Source: Pyricularia pennisetigena (lineage: Eukaryota; Ascomycota; Sordariomycetes; Magnaporthales; Pyriculariaceae). Taken from it: a stretch of 64,000 bases of DNA. Made by a program: the position numbers and the translations under genes. The notes beneath the pieces are model-generated. The model worked only from the letters and a program-made list of their open reading frames with translations, ran no database searches and was not told the origin of the DNA. Shown here in pieces: positions 48,628-60,106 of this stretch; position 1 is the first letter of the stretch; every line of letters begins with the position of its first letter. The stretch is taken from contig NC_043743.1 of the NCBI RefSeq assembly GCF_004337985.1, forward strand, positions 707,366-771,365. Reading direction: 5' to 3'.

Positions 48628-48947
48628 ATGTCTGACATTGACGACGATCTCCTCGCCCTCGCCGGTGGTGCCGTCTCTTCTGATGAAGAAGATGGCAGCC
48701 GCGCAGGGTCGAGGTCTCCTGCGCCCGGAAAGGCTAAGAATGGAGCAGCAAAAAAGACGGCAGCAAAAAAGACCCAAGGACGTGCGGCGGCGGATGATTC
48801 GGAGGAAGAGGGTGAGGCGTAAGTTACCCCGCCACCTCCAAGTGCGGCATCGTTTGCTGCGCTGGCTACACCATTCTTCTGAAGTGGCAATGGTGATCCG
48901 CTATATGGCATACCGAACTCCCCGCTATCATACTGCCGGTGTTCCTC

Positions 48948-48979
<32 letters not shown>

Positions 48980-50781
48980 CCTACTTCATCACACAACAAA
49001 ATGCCAGCAAGGAATCTTTCATGCAGCATGGCGGCACTAACACCAGTCCTTGGCAGCTCTTCGGCCCCCTCGAGCCCGCGATCCGACCAGTCAGTCCCCA
49101 TGGACGAATCAGATTCAGACTCATCCGTTCGACGGAGTAAGGCCCGGGACGAAGAGGAGAACAAGTATCCGGTCGAGGGCATGTTCATGAGCCACGCGGA
49201 GAAGGCGCACATCATGAGCTTGCGGGAGATTGAGCGTGAGGAGATCCTGGCGGAGCGTGCGCAGGAGAAGGAGAAGATGCACCAGAACCGGCTGCTTCGC
49301 CAGCTCGTTAGTAATAATGAGATGCAGAAGAAGCGATCGGCCTCGAACGCAGGACTGGCCGACGACGACAGGCGCAAGACGTCGAGGGTCCGCACCAAGC
49401 TTGGCGGCAGCCGTGTTGGCGAGACGAACGCGGCACTCGACTCGCTGAAGCGCGCCAGGGCTGAGAAGAATGAGCGCACACGTAGGCGTGAGGAGGACAA
49501 GGAGCGGAGGAAAGACCGCTCGCCTTCGTACCGGGATGGATTTGAGGACGACAACGACGCGGACAGCGAGGTCGACTGGGCGCATTCGTCCAAGAAGAAG
49601 TCCAAAGAATCCAAGCCCGAGAAGGAGGACTTGCCGGCAGAACTGGAAGATATTCAAAGGATCCGAATGAGCCGCACTGGGTTTGGTCAAGTCTGCTTCA
49701 ATCCAGGATTTGAGAAGAAGATGGAGGGATGTTTCGTACGCATCTCTGTTGGCCAGGATCGAGAGACGCAAGAAAACGTGTACCGCATGGCGATTATTAA
49801 GGGTGTGTACAGTTTGTGGGGGAACAGCCACCACCACCCGTGCGACCTTTGCTAACCCCTTTGTATAGGTATATCAAAAGGCAAAGAGTACGCAACCGAT
49901 GGCGCTCACGGTCAAATAATCACGGATCAATACATCACGGCTGCCCATGGCAAGGCAGTTCGTGACTGGCCGTTCATTGCTTGTTCAAATCAGCCATTCA
50001 CAGAGGTATGAACCCTTTGCTCCGAACTCGCTTCCTTTTGTTTTTGGACTTGAATCCCTTTGCTGACATGAAACAGAACGAGTGGAGGAGGTACAAAACC
50101 ACATGCAATGCCGAGAATGTGGATCTTCCCATGCAGTCGGCCGTGTCCAAAAAGCTCGACGAACTCCACAGTCTACTCAAACACAGCTGGACGGAAGAGG
50201 AGCTCTCGGCAAAGATTGAGCGGGTCAGGAAGTTGAAGGCCAAGTTCCAGGGGCATGATCGCTTGCAGCTGGAGCAGGATATTGCCGAGTACCGCGCGCT
50301 GGGCATGCACGACAAGGCAAAGGAGCTGGAAGCAAAGCTCGAGACGCTCGAGACGCCGCGGTTAGCTTTTAGGACATCACTGCAACCGGCCGCTAAGAAA
50401 GGCGCGGGTAGCGGACCCAACGGAGGGCTATCGCAGCAGGAAAGGCTCGCGCAGATCAACGCAGAGAACCGCAGGCGCAATCGGGACGCGGTGCGGAAAG
50501 CGCAGATCCAGGAGCGAGCGCAGCACGAACGTCGGATAGAACGCAGCAACACCCCAAAGAAGGGAGGCGGCACCGACAGCGGAGCGAGCACTCCGGGCGG
50601 CGGTGGTGAGAGTGGCGATGGGGGAGCGACCAAGGGAGGCTTGCTGCCGCACCTGGCGAAGCTGAAGCTGCAACAGAGTTCTCAAGACAAGAAGGGCCTC
50701 CCGACCATTCACAAACCATTGATGGATGACGACATTATTGGGGCGCTGGATCTGGACATTGACGAGGATATTCTAAACTAA
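48628..50781 (+). CDS. rtf1: PAF1 complex subunit RTF1 (Plus3 domain)
   Basis: Subunit of the PAF1 complex, which travels with RNA polymerase II and promotes H2B ubiquitylation and H3K4 methylation. Four exons (48628-48818, 49057-49802, 49869-50005, 50077-50781) give 592 residues. The N-terminus is acidic with Lys/Ala runs (MSDIDDDLLALAGGAVSSDE). EERAQEKEK-type helices and Arg-rich stretches follow. The Plus3 domain starts at about residue 261 (EDIQRIRMSRTGF) and spans the exon 2/3/4 junctions. The C-terminal half is a charged helix (LQLEQDIAEYRALGMHDKAK) and ends in IIGALDLDIDEDILN. Intron 1 (238 bases) contains a 30-base poly-A run at 48949-48978, and in that intron one frame stays open by chance. 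Confidence 0.95.
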
Positions 50782-51632
50782 TGCTGAGAGCGTTGGATCA
50801 AAATTGAGAGGAATAGGGACCGGGATCGGTTGAGCGAGCGATCGATCGTTGTGGGGAAACCTGTCCATATAATGCAATTTTTTTGACGGCGTCTGATGAG
50901 CGTCGTGGCACTGACTGGACCGGTTGGTAGTGGCACAAGGCAGTTATAGACTACGCGCGGAGCTAGTAGGGTGTGCTCAGGCAAATTGCATAGATACGCC
51001 TTAACGTCTTTAGTCTTTGAAAACGGCCACTAGTTATTTGTTTGTTTGAAGGCATAGCGATCATGAAAGGGGAGGGAAAAAAAAAAGTGATTTTCATCAG
51101 GCAATTACATTATTATGGTTGTCTCTGGTATTAAGAGTACTACTGCTAGACTACAGTAGACTAATTATATATCAGATGTTAAGAAACCGTGAAAGAAATT
51201 TGGGGAATATATGGAAGCAGCTTCTGCCCCAGAAGAGCAGGGGATCGGAAGAAGACAGGGATCAATGTCGGCCGATACAAAGAATGACGCGCAATCTCCA
51301 AAAAGTCCGCCGCCCGCCAAGCGAGGGAAAAAAAAATTATGGAAATGCCGAGATCGATCCACCACGGACGGCGACACATGAGTTTGCGCTTCGCCCGCTT
51401 CTTGTTCCCCCAACAATTCAGTTCTTTTTTTGAACAATGCCCACACGTACTCATCCCTGACTTGTAATAAAAGTAAATTTCATGTCTTTTGCCGAACAAA
51501 AGAGGAAGCGACAGACATGATTGATACCCGAAATCAGCGTCAATTGCACAAAAGCACAAAAGCACATAGCCGATTTTGTCCCCCCACAGGGTGTTTGTGT
51601 GTTTATGGTGTAGGGTACCTTGCGGTCTAGGT
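50782..51632. other. Intergenic region between RTF1 and the ABC1-like gene
   Basis: No gene is supported in 850 bases. Minus-strand open frames overlapping the next gene's 5' end are shadows. Confidence 0.4.
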
Positions 51633-53776
51633 ATGAAGCTCAACACCGCCATCGGTACCGCTGCATCCCTCAGCCGGCTTCGGCCGCGCCTCGGTCCGTC
51701 GATAACCGCCCCGTCGGCGATACAGTGGACGTGCGCATCGTGTCGGAGCCAGTCGACGGCTGCGGCCGGCCGCGCGCCTGTAGGTTTTGTGATTGGGAAC
51801 GGTGGCCGTCGGACTGTTGCGTCCTCGATTCGGAGCATTGCGAGCTCGAGATATTTTAGACATGCCTCAACAACAAGCCAGTCGCAGTGGCAGTCGGACT
51901 ACCACCAGCACCAACAAAAACAAGGAGGCTCAAGGCGGCCGAGAGGTAGCGGCGCATTGCTGCTGGCAACCACCGGTGGTGCGGCCAGTGTTGGTATTCT
52001 GGCCTTTACGGACGATATCAAGGCCGGCTACGAGACGGTCGAGCGGTGTGGCCGTGTTGCGGCGGCTCTGGCCCTCTGCATTAATGAGTAGGTTTCCAAG
52101 AGGACGCCCCGGGTTGGAATTTGTGTGCATCCAATGCTAACTACTTATTCTCCTGCAAATAGCTACCGATCAACATTGAAGAAGCGCGACGAGCTGCAGG
52201 ATGCCGACGAGCAGGAGAAGCTGCTGAGTGAGTGCCACAAAAGGTGTGCGGTCCGGACGCTCAAGGTTCTGGAGAAGAATGGCGGAATTTTCATCAAGCT
52301 TGGCCAACACCTGGTATGTTGTTGGTGTGCTTCCATGGAGAGTATTGAATTCAGTGCGGGAGACGGCTTGCTGACATGTTGGACCACCAGAGCGCCATGA
52401 ACTACCTCCTCCCGGTCGAGTGGACGACTACGTTCATTCCCCTACAAGACCGCTGTCCCGTCAGCTCGTTCGATTCCATCCAGGCCATGTACCTCGCCGA
52501 CACCGGAAACCAGCTTTGGGACGACTTTTCAGACTTTAGCCCAGAGCCCATCGGCGCCGCCTCCCTGGCCCAAGTTCACCTCGCGACCCTCAAAGCCGAC
52601 GGCCGTCGGGTCGCCGTCAAGGTCCAGCACCCAGGCCTGGCCCAATGGGCACCCCTCGACCTCGCCCTGACCAGGTACACCTTTCAGACGCTGAAGCGAT
52701 TCTTCCCCGAGTACGACCTGAGCTGGCTCTCGGACGAGATGGACCTGTCGCTGCCGCAGGAGCTCGACTTCCGGCAGGAGGCGCACAACGCGAACCGCAC
52801 GCGCGAGTACTTTTCCGCGCACCCGGAGCTGCCCCTCGTCATCCCCGAGGTCATCCGGGCCGACCGGCGCATCCTCGTCATGGCCAACGAGTCGGGCCAC
52901 CGCCTGGATGACCTCGAGTACCTCGACGGGCAGGGCATCGACCGCGACGAGGTCTCGGCGGCGCTGGCGCGCATCTTCAACGAGATGATCTTTGGCGACG
53001 GCGCACCGCTGCACTGCGACCCGCACGGCGGCAACATTGCCATCCGGAAGAGGGAGGGCAGAGGACGAGGGCTCGGCGGCTGGGGCGGAGGCAGCAACTT
53101 CGAGGTCATACTCTACGACCACGGCCTGTACCGCGACATACCGCTGGACCTGCGGCGGTCGTACGCCAAGATGTGGCTGGCCGTGGTGGAGGGCGACATG
53201 GACCGGATGCGCAAGTACGCGCACGAGGTGGCGGGCGTGACGGACGAGTCGTTCCCGCTGTTCGCGTCGGCCATCACGGGGCGCGACTTTGGCGTCCTCG
53301 CGTCGTCGTCGTCGTCGTCGGGCGGCGACGGCTCCGTGCTCCTGGCCCCGCGCTCCCTCGACGAGAAGCAGACCATGGGCAGCGCGCTGCAGGGCGGCCT
53401 GCTGGCCGACCTCGTCCAGCTGCTGGGCCGCGTGCCCCGCATCATCCTCCTCATCCTCAAGACCAACGACCTCACCCGCAGCCTCGACGAGAACCTGCAC
53501 ACCCGACAGGGGCCCGTCAGGTCCTTCCTGATCCTGGCCAGGTACTGCACGCGGACCGTGTTCCTCGAGCGGCTGGAGGCCCTGCGCGAGCGCGGGTCCC
53601 TCTTCTCGCCCCGCAACGCCCTCGGCCTGCTCGCCGCCTGGGTCGGGTACTTGAAGGTCGAGGTGCAGCTCGAGGCGTTTGAGATGTGGCTGTCGGTCAA
53701 GAGGTGCGTCGTCAGCCCGGTTTTGGAGCTGGTGAGGAGGAGTAGAAGGGGGGAGGGGGCGGTTGCGGCCTTATAG
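51633..53776 (+). CDS. mcp2: ABC1/UbiB-family atypical kinase, mitochondrial (Mcp2/ADCK-like)
   Basis: Protein-kinase-like member of the ABC1/UbiB family. Exons 51633-52087, 52163-52313 and 52391-53776 give 663 residues. The N-terminus is long and Arg/Ser/Ala-rich (a presequence), followed by a hydrophobic stretch (GALLLATTGGAASVGILAF). Family signatures are GIFIKLGQHLSAMNYLLP (the KxGQ motif), EPIGAASLAQVHLATL (Ala-rich nucleotide loop), VAVKVQHPG, ELDFRQEAHNA, HCDPHGGNIAI (catalytic loop) and LYDHGLYRDI (DFG equivalent, here DHG). This set fits the Mcp2/ADCK branch better than COQ8. Residues about 553-560 have a polyserine run. Whether it phosphorylates proteins or acts as an ATPase in quinone or lipid handling is unknown. 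Confidence 0.92.
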
Positions 53777-53839
53777 ACCGGGGCTGCCTTGTCTTTTTTT
53801 TTTTTTTTTTTTTGTGATGGTTTTAATGCCAGCGTTTCT

Positions 53840-53893
<54 letters not shown>

Positions 53894-54093
53894 TTTGTAG
53901 TTTTATATCATGGCTATAGATTTAATTGGGCGTTTTGCCATCGCCTCAAGACATTTTTTTATATTTCCTGGGCACGGTGTCTATCTCGCTTTGTGCCTGC
54001 CAAAGGCGTGCCTAGGTGGCCCTTGTATCATCACAACATTGCATCCACATCATCTCGCAGGCTTTTGCATTATACTAGGTCTTATGCGTTCGT

Positions 54094-54134
<41 letters not shown>

Positions 54135-54198
54135 CGAATACTTACGGAAGAGGTATATCACACTGAAAAGAAAAGAAAAAAGAAACGCCATATATACT
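53777..54198. repeat. Convergent intergenic region with poly-T and (TA)n tracts
   Basis: T20 at 53794-53813, T45 at 53842-53886 and an alternating TA tract of about 34 bases at 54097-54130 lie between two facing genes. No coding content. These simple repeats may be polymorphic and also prone to assembly error. Confidence 0.8.
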
Positions 54199-55273
54199 TC
54201 ACAACTTCTTCTCCGCCTCCTCCAACTGGTCCACTATCGGCTTCCACCTCGCCCACTCGGCATCCCCATCGGCGAAGCCTCCAAACAGTGGAAGGCGGGT
54301 GCCGTCGGGGTCTCCAAAGCCCCTCAGCCTCGCGACGGCCTCCTTGATGCCGATGGTGCCCGTGGGGATGAGCTTGGAGTACAGGGCGGCGACGAGGTAC
54401 TGCAGCCTGCGGCGCTCGGCGTGCTCGTCGTCCGAGGGGCGGACGCTGCGCGACAGCTCAAACAGGCGCACGACGGCCTTGGGGAAGAAAGCGGCGGCGC
54501 CGTCGATGGCGCCCGCGCCGCCCACGGCCACTACGGGGAACAGCTGCGAGCCCAGGCCCGTGAAGACGGCGAAGCGCGAGTGGTCGATGTCGGGGTGCAG
54601 CGCCAGCTCCGTGTGCACGGGCAGGTCCGGGTACGACAGCTTGCAGCCGACGATGTTTGGGTGCTGCGAGAGCGTGGCGAAGGTCGGGATGGCTACCTTG
54701 ACGTTGTTTGAGACGCCCGGGTAGTGGTAGCTTTTGTGGGGGAGGGTGGAGGGTGTTAGCTGGTATTTGTGTGTTTGGGTTTGCTTCTCTCTAAGCCTGG
54801 GAGAATGACAAGACTCACATCATGACGGGGATGGGGCTCTGGTCCGCCACGGCAGTGAACCATCGCACGATACCCTCCTGCGACGTGGCGCCCGCAAAGT
54901 AGCCCGGGACCAGGACCATGCCGAACTGGCAGGCGGCCTTTTCGTGGGCGTCCTTGAGCTGCTCCACGACTTCTGCCACGCTCTGCGAGGCCGTACCGGC
55001 AATGATGGGATAGTCCTTGAAACCCTCGGCGTCCAGCCCCTTGCGCACGCCGGCCAGCACTGCGGTCCGCTCGTCGCTCGTCATGTGCACGGCCTCGCCG
55101 GTGCTGCCGAGGATGACGAGCCCGTGGATGCCGGCGCGGGCCAGGTACAGCGAGTGGGCGACCTGTACGGCGACGTCGACGGGCGGAGCATGGGCGTTAT
55201 AGTTGGCGGCCGTCCGCGAGGCGAAGAAGGTCGGCACGGGCACGTAGATGCCTGGTGCTGGTGCGGCTGCCAT
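54199..55273 (-). CDS. DapA-family (dihydrodipicolinate synthase-like) class I aldolase
   Basis: Schiff-base aldolase/lyase that acts on pyruvate-containing substrates. The exons on the minus strand are 55273-54819 and 54730-54199, with an 88-base intron (GTGAGT..AAAAG), giving 328 residues. Family landmarks are LGSTGEAVHMTSDER (the GTTGE-type motif), the Tyr of YHYPGVSNNV (about residue 153) and the Schiff-base Lys in NIVGCKLSYPD (about 182). In fungi such proteins include 2-keto-3-deoxy-galactonate aldolase and 4-hydroxy-2-oxoglutarate aldolase, and since fungi make lysine through aminoadipate, a catabolic sugar-acid or hydroxyproline role is likelier than lysine synthesis. The specific substrate cannot be read from sequence. 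The start is followed upstream by a T-rich run (55279-55308). Confidence 0.92.
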
Positions 55274-56816
55274 TGTCGTTTTTTTTTTTTTTTCTTTTTT
55301 TTTTTTTTGGGGATTATTGGGTCGGGTTGGATTGTAGGTGCTTTGGGTACTTGCCCGTCTGGCCACTTGCAATGCAGGTGACCGATATAATTATCCAAGG
55401 GTCTGGTGAGATGATGTAAGTCGTGAATGATGGATGAAAGAAGGCCTCACTGCTAACCAAAGGCGGGGTTGGACTTGATCAAGTGAATATAAACCCCAAA
55501 TAATTCATTTTTTTGGAGACACCGACCATCGGCTCGGCACAAGTCGCCTTTGCCAGTGGTTTCGGGTCCTCGGGACATTCTTACAGCGAGCATGCGGGCA
55601 ACGCGACCGAGTTCGTTCTGGTAGTATAGCTAGACACCTAATACGTCAAGTTTGGACCCGGTCAGCTTTTCTTTTGGGTGGGGGTGGTTACAGCAGCTTC
55701 GGTAGTTGCTTCCGATCAAAAGCCACCCCCGATCCCGGGCTTGGCAACGGGGCCATAGGGAGTTGGTTGGTAAGTCACGACCGTGTCAGTTATTCAAATA
55801 TTTCCAAATCCTGACTTGGAAAGTGCCATGTAGTTCCATCCGTCGAGTGCTCTCTCTTTCCGTGCAACCAAACACTGATTCTGGTCTAGTTCAATACGTG
55901 GCTAGCAGCATGCTGCCACGTAGCTAGACACAAGACCTAGGCAGGGCGGTCTCCTTGTGGTAGTAGGTACGTATTGTTCTGGGCTCTACTGGGACATATT
56001 TGGTATGTGAGCCAGAACGCTTGTGCCAACTGGTCGTGCAGCTTACAATTGTCAAGTAAACTAAATCTGAATATCCAGTTTTACAACACGATTAGCCATA
56101 TATCCCATCAGCTTATAAAGTGTCGTGAACACGCTCAGTATTTAGTTGGATCGAATATTGCGTAAATTTGCATACCTCTTGTTAACTGTTTTCTCAAATC
56201 ATACAGTTTGGCAACGTGCTCATTATACCGGTCGTCCTTTGCGCCGACATGACCGCAGCCGAAGCCCCAACCCTTGAACAGTTGACTTGGAAGTGGTTTC
56301 GACATGGAAATGTGATGATAGAGGCGGGCTGGAGGTCTCCCGCCTAGTGTTGCAGCAAATTTTTTGCATTGATGTTCTACTTCGGCATAGGATAAATACC
56401 AGAATAAACGCAAGCCAGGCACACATTGAAAGCGTAGGTGACGCGTGAATGACTCTCTCGTGCAAAAATCTAATTATATTATCCGTATGATCCTGTGTTA
56501 AACCCTAAGTCTTTAGGAAGCAAGGTCTTGGTGTCAAGATGATTCATGGTTAGAAGAGTTTGTACATTATTTATAGCAGGCACTTGGTCTAAAAGCCCAG
56601 ACCTGGAGACTGTGTCCGAGGACAAAAGATGCGATGATGATTTTCCCTATGATTCAAAACCATCTTTCTGTTGTTTGTACCACTATATACGACTTATATA
56701 TATTCTATTAATTTAATCGACTTCGTATGTAACTGAATCAAGACATATCCATTTGCACCTCCTTTGGTTAATTACAATTCCCCTCAAAGAAGGAAAAAAA
56801 AAAACACCAAAAAACT
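55274..56816. other. Intergenic region, divergent
   Basis: No gene is supported in 1.5 kb. A T-rich run lies at 55279-55308 and the DNA is increasingly AT-rich from about 56060 towards 56800. Confidence 0.4.
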
Positions 56817-57266
56817 ATGCATCTTGAACAAGCTTGCAAGTTTATCATCTTGGTGGCGCTACAAGCTAACAGCGTGGCCGCATCCCGCGTGGACCCAGCC
56901 CAGCCCGCCCGCCGCGTTTTCAAGATCAACGGCGTCGAATTCACCCCGGCCAACACCGACTGCCTTGTTCGCATCTGGAAGGGGGAAAAGACGATGCATG
57001 CCACTTTTGCACCACCCAACTGGGAGTTCACTTGGTGGCTGGACGGTTTGCCCATCGTCGTTGGCTTCAAGCGTGATTGTTCCACAATAGTCGGCTTGGT
57101 ACCCAGCCCCTGGAGAGTTAAAGGCGACAGGGTCTCGGATCTGCCGGACGATTTCAGCATTGACTTGGCTAAAGGGAGAGAACCTACTACGGTGACAGGC
57201 AAAAAAACCCCCCCTTTGTCACCGCATATTTGTCGATGTAACTTTCACGACGTTAATATAATCTAA
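56817..57266 (+). CDS. Putative small secreted protein (effector-like), unrecognised
   Basis: An uninterrupted frame of 149 residues from the ATG at 56817. Residues 1-22 look like a signal peptide (MHLEQACKFIILVALQANSV, cleavage near VAA). The mature part is about 127 residues with few Cys (Cys in NTDCLV, KRDCST, ICRC) and aromatic-rich segments (APPNWEFTWWLDG). No family is recognised. Local DNA is AT-rich, but the mature region is GC-rich and uses C-ending codons, arguing that it is or recently was a gene. A 40-base poly-A run and an assembly gap follow within 200 bases, so neighbouring sequence is uncertain. Confidence 0.5.
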   Translation: MHLEQACKFIILVALQANSVAASRVDPAQPARRVFKINGVEFTPANTDCLVRIWKGEKTMHATFAPPNWEFTWWLDGLPIVVGFKRDCSTIVGLVPSPWRVKGDRVSDLPDDFSIDLAKGREPTTVTGKKTPPLSPHICRCNFHDVNII

Positions 57267-57421
57267 AACTTTTGACCCACAGGTACTTCGTTCGTTTTCT
57301 CACAGGTATCGCACTTGTTGATTGATTTAACGATTTGAAAACCTGAAATTACAACCACAATCGATGTTATAATGTTGTTTTGTTGTTAAATAATTAAAGC
57401 CGTAACGCGTTGTTCACCTTT

Positions 57422-57462
<41 letters not shown>
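57267..57462. repeat. AT-rich spacer ending in a 40-base poly-A run
   Basis: A 40-base A run (57424-57462) runs directly into the gap, so its real length is unknown. Confidence 0.8.
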
Positions 57463-57480
57463 NNNNNNNNNNNNNNNNNN
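57463..57480. other. Assembly gap (18 N)
   Basis: Eighteen undetermined bases following a poly-A run, probably a sequencing break at the homopolymer. The true size and content are unknown. Confidence 0.99.
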
Positions 57481-57585
57481 AACGGCTACCTGAATGCTCA
57501 AGGCAACATCGTAGACATTGTAATTGGGACTGCCAAGCCCGGAGGAAGCGAACAAGCACATCTAGATTTCCGAGGGGATTCTTAG
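57481..57585 (+). pseudogene. Possible 3' end of a coding region, cut by the assembly gap
   Basis: Directly after the gap an open frame of 34 codons (NGYLNAQGNIVDIVIGTAKP and on, ending DFRGDS) runs to a stop at 57583. The composition is that of an ordinary protein C-terminus, not low complexity. No start is present, so if real it belongs to a gene that begins inside or before the gap. It cannot be joined to the 149-residue frame upstream, which already ends at 57264. It is also possible that it is chance. Confidence 0.25.
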
Positions 57586-58427
57586 TTCAGCTTATCGTTT
57601 TTTTTTTTTGGAACTGGGAACTGAAGAAAGTTGGAGCCTGAAACATAGAACCTGGCCAGAAACATATGGACTGGCCTACACGCAGGACGCTTGCTTAGGG
57701 GAGCATCTATCTTATGATAGGTAGCAGCTTTTATGCCCCCGCTGGTCGTGATAGTCACTAGGTTGCCAATAAAAAGGTATGCCCAATGAAGCCTACTCAG
57801 GGAAAGTTGATAGAATAACAGTCAATTTCTGTAAGCAGAAAGGTATTGTACACTCACAGAGGTGGTCCGTAACCTCCATGTTCTTATCACTATCCAGGTA
57901 GTGAGCCGTTCGGGCATGCTTCCTGCGGCAGGCATAACATGCAGCTATTGTACTGCCTGTTGAAGGAGACAAGTGTCCTAATTACCTATCCAGGCATGTG
58001 AGACAAATTTTGGAATAGCTAGTGAATGCAAGTAAAAGTAAGCAGGCAAACAACAACAACAGCATTGACCGATTGCATCCGTCACTATGGCCTAGTTGCA
58101 ACAACACTTTCTTCGTGATGATTCGAATAGGTTCAGGTCATTGGGGCGTTGGCTGGTATAGTCCTAGAGGTGTAACTCGAGGCATCAGGTTTCAGAATTG
58201 GGACCAATTCCAGGCAGCACTGTTTGTCGTGAACATATGCCCCGCTTTCCGCCATTTCCCCAGGGGGTATTTCAGAGTTAAGAACAAACCAAGCCAAACC
58301 ACACACCGCTAGAATTCGAAGTTATAATACCCCCTAACATCTCACTCCGAAGAAACAAATCCCTTCTCCCAGGCATTCTTGTATCCAAAACGAGTTGAGG
58401 TTCGACAAGAAAACCCTTCTCTTCGAG
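57586..58427. other. Intergenic region upstream of the oxygenase
   Basis: No gene is supported. A 96-codon open frame (58022-58312) has no recognisable content. The end is the oxygenase promoter and leader. Confidence 0.35.
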
Positions 58428-59631
58428 ATGGGCTCCATGCCCAATCCAGACCTGGCGTCCTCGGATGACGAGCTCAAAGACTTCCCTTGCCGGCCCTTCA
58501 AGGTCGTCTACAACTTTGCCCCAGTCCCCATCCCCGAGAACTTCCTCAGCACCAGCAACCCCCCGCCCGACGCGCAGCCCGTGACCCTGACCCCGGTCGA
58601 CTTCACCTCGGTCCTGCCCGAATACGAAGGTACGTACGCCGTGGTGCTGGAGAACGTGCTCTCGCCCTCGGAATGTGCCCAGCTGCTGCGGATGGCCGAG
58701 GCCAGCGTGCCCGAGGCGGACCGGTACGAGCGCCGGGTCAAGAAGCCCAGCCACGGCGGCAAGGAAGCTGCCACCACCACCACCACCAACGACGATTCTG
58801 CTGCTGCCCCAGCCCCGACAGTCTTCAAGGACCCCTGGCGGCCGGCCTGCGTCTCCGTCGGCGCCGACTTGGAGGTGCTGCAGCGCGACTACCGCCGCGG
58901 CGACCGTATCGTCTGGGACGAGCAGGAGATCACGGACCGGCTGTGGGCCCGCTGCGCCCAGGCACCCGGTCTGCTCGAGAAACTGGCCGTCGTCGGGCCC
59001 GACGAGCCCGCCGCCCCGTTCAAGTCCAGGTACGGCGCGAACCCGCCGTGGCGCTTCTTGCGCATCAACAGGCGCATGCGGTTCCTCAAGTACCGCCGCG
59101 GCGATTTCTTTAGGCGTATGTGTTTTTGCTGTCCTTTGAGGCCTTGTCTTATTTTCTAGTTTCCCCTTTTTCTGATCCCATTCGCTCCGTAGAGATACTC
59201 TTTCTGAAATCTTGCATAAGGGGGAAAACTTTTTTTTGTAAAAGAAAAAAAAAAAAAAAAAAACACTGACTCTCCCCAAAAAAAACACACACTCCATCTG
59301 GCTAGCCCACTGTGACGGCGCCTTCGCCGACTCGTCGGACGGCAAATACCGCCAGACGCTCTTCACGCTGCACCTGTACCTCAACGACTCCAAGGCTGAG
59401 GCGGCCGCGGCGGGGAGGGGTCCCACAGACCTGGTCGGTGGCGCCACCCCCTTCCTGAGCCGGGACGGGTCGCGCAGGATCGACGTCAACCCGCGCTGCG
59501 GCCGCGTGCTCATCTTTCAGCACAACAAGCTCCGGCACTCTGGTGACGACGTCGTCGATGGTGTCAAGTATACCATGCGGACCGATCTGCTGTACGAGAT
59601 GGTGGAGCTGGAGAAGGATGAGGGCAAGTAG
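58428..59631 (+). CDS. 2-oxoglutarate/Fe(II)-dependent oxygenase (prolyl 4-hydroxylase fold)
   Basis: Dioxygenase that couples 2-oxoglutarate decarboxylation to substrate hydroxylation. The exons are 58428-59115 and 59306-59631, with a 190-base intron (GTATGT..CTAG) that includes a 19-base poly-A run, giving 337 residues. The join restores GDFFRPHCDGAF, placing the iron ligands His231 and Asp233; the distal His is about 307 (NKLRHSGDDV), and an Arg in MRTDLLYEM probably binds 2-oxoglutarate. Residues about 65-160 form the N-terminal part with an inserted Thr/Asp-rich loop (ATTTTTNDDSAAAPAP). No signal peptide is seen. The substrate is unknown; protein prolyl or small-molecule hydroxylation are both possible. 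Confidence 0.92.
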
Positions 59632-60106
59632 GAGGGCTCGGTTTAGGGTCGCTTTTTTTTCTTCTTCTTTTTTTGTCTTTTGGTTAAGACCGAAAATGTC
59701 TTTGCCTGCAGCACCTGGATGGTTTAGGTTGATACGCTCACTGAGTAGTTTGAAAGGCCTTTTTCCTATAGCAAGGTTTGATTTGTACAGAATTTGGTAT
59801 TGTGGACGTCAAAAGCCCAAAGAAACAAGCAAAGCCTCAACCATGGGTATCCGTATATAATAACAGAGGGCCGAGGGTTTGGATAGCGAGTATCCAGGGC
59901 GTAATAATACAATCACATGTGGGAATCCACATGTGCAAGTTCTTCTCATAATCCGTTCCTGTTTGTTGGGTGGACAACTGGCATTTCATGATCCGGACTC
60001 CGAAAGATGTCTGGTTGATCGAATCTTCTGTGCCATGCCTTGGCAAGCTGTAGCGTTCGAGGCAGCTTCCAGTCAACCCTCCCTAACCTAAACGAGGTCT
60101 TGCCGT
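59632..60106. other. Convergent intergenic region with two hairpins
   Basis: No coding content. A perfect stem-loop at 59914-59935 (CACATGTGG/CCACATGTG, loop GAAT) is preceded by a weaker one at 59881-59895 (GGATA/TATCC). They lie between the facing 3' ends of the oxygenase and the FluG-type gene. Confidence 0.55.

Noticed and set aside
48638..49056. Open frame that reads through RTF1 intron 1 from an internal ATG at 48638
   Set aside because: It includes a poly-Lys stretch from the intronic poly-A run. Splicing 48818 to 49057 gives the conserved acidic N-terminus instead.
52529..53500. Minus-strand 323-codon frame inside the ABC1-like gene
   Set aside because: It lies fully within a well-supported gene and is Arg/Val/Glu-rich as expected for a reverse shadow.
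54097..54130. Alternating TA tract considered as an AT-rich replication or centromere element
   Set aside because: A simple dinucleotide repeat between convergent genes; no supporting context.
58278..59513. Minus-strand 411-codon frame over the oxygenase
   Set aside because: It spans both oxygenase exons, the intron and a poly-T stretch (coding poly-Phe), so it is an antisense artefact.
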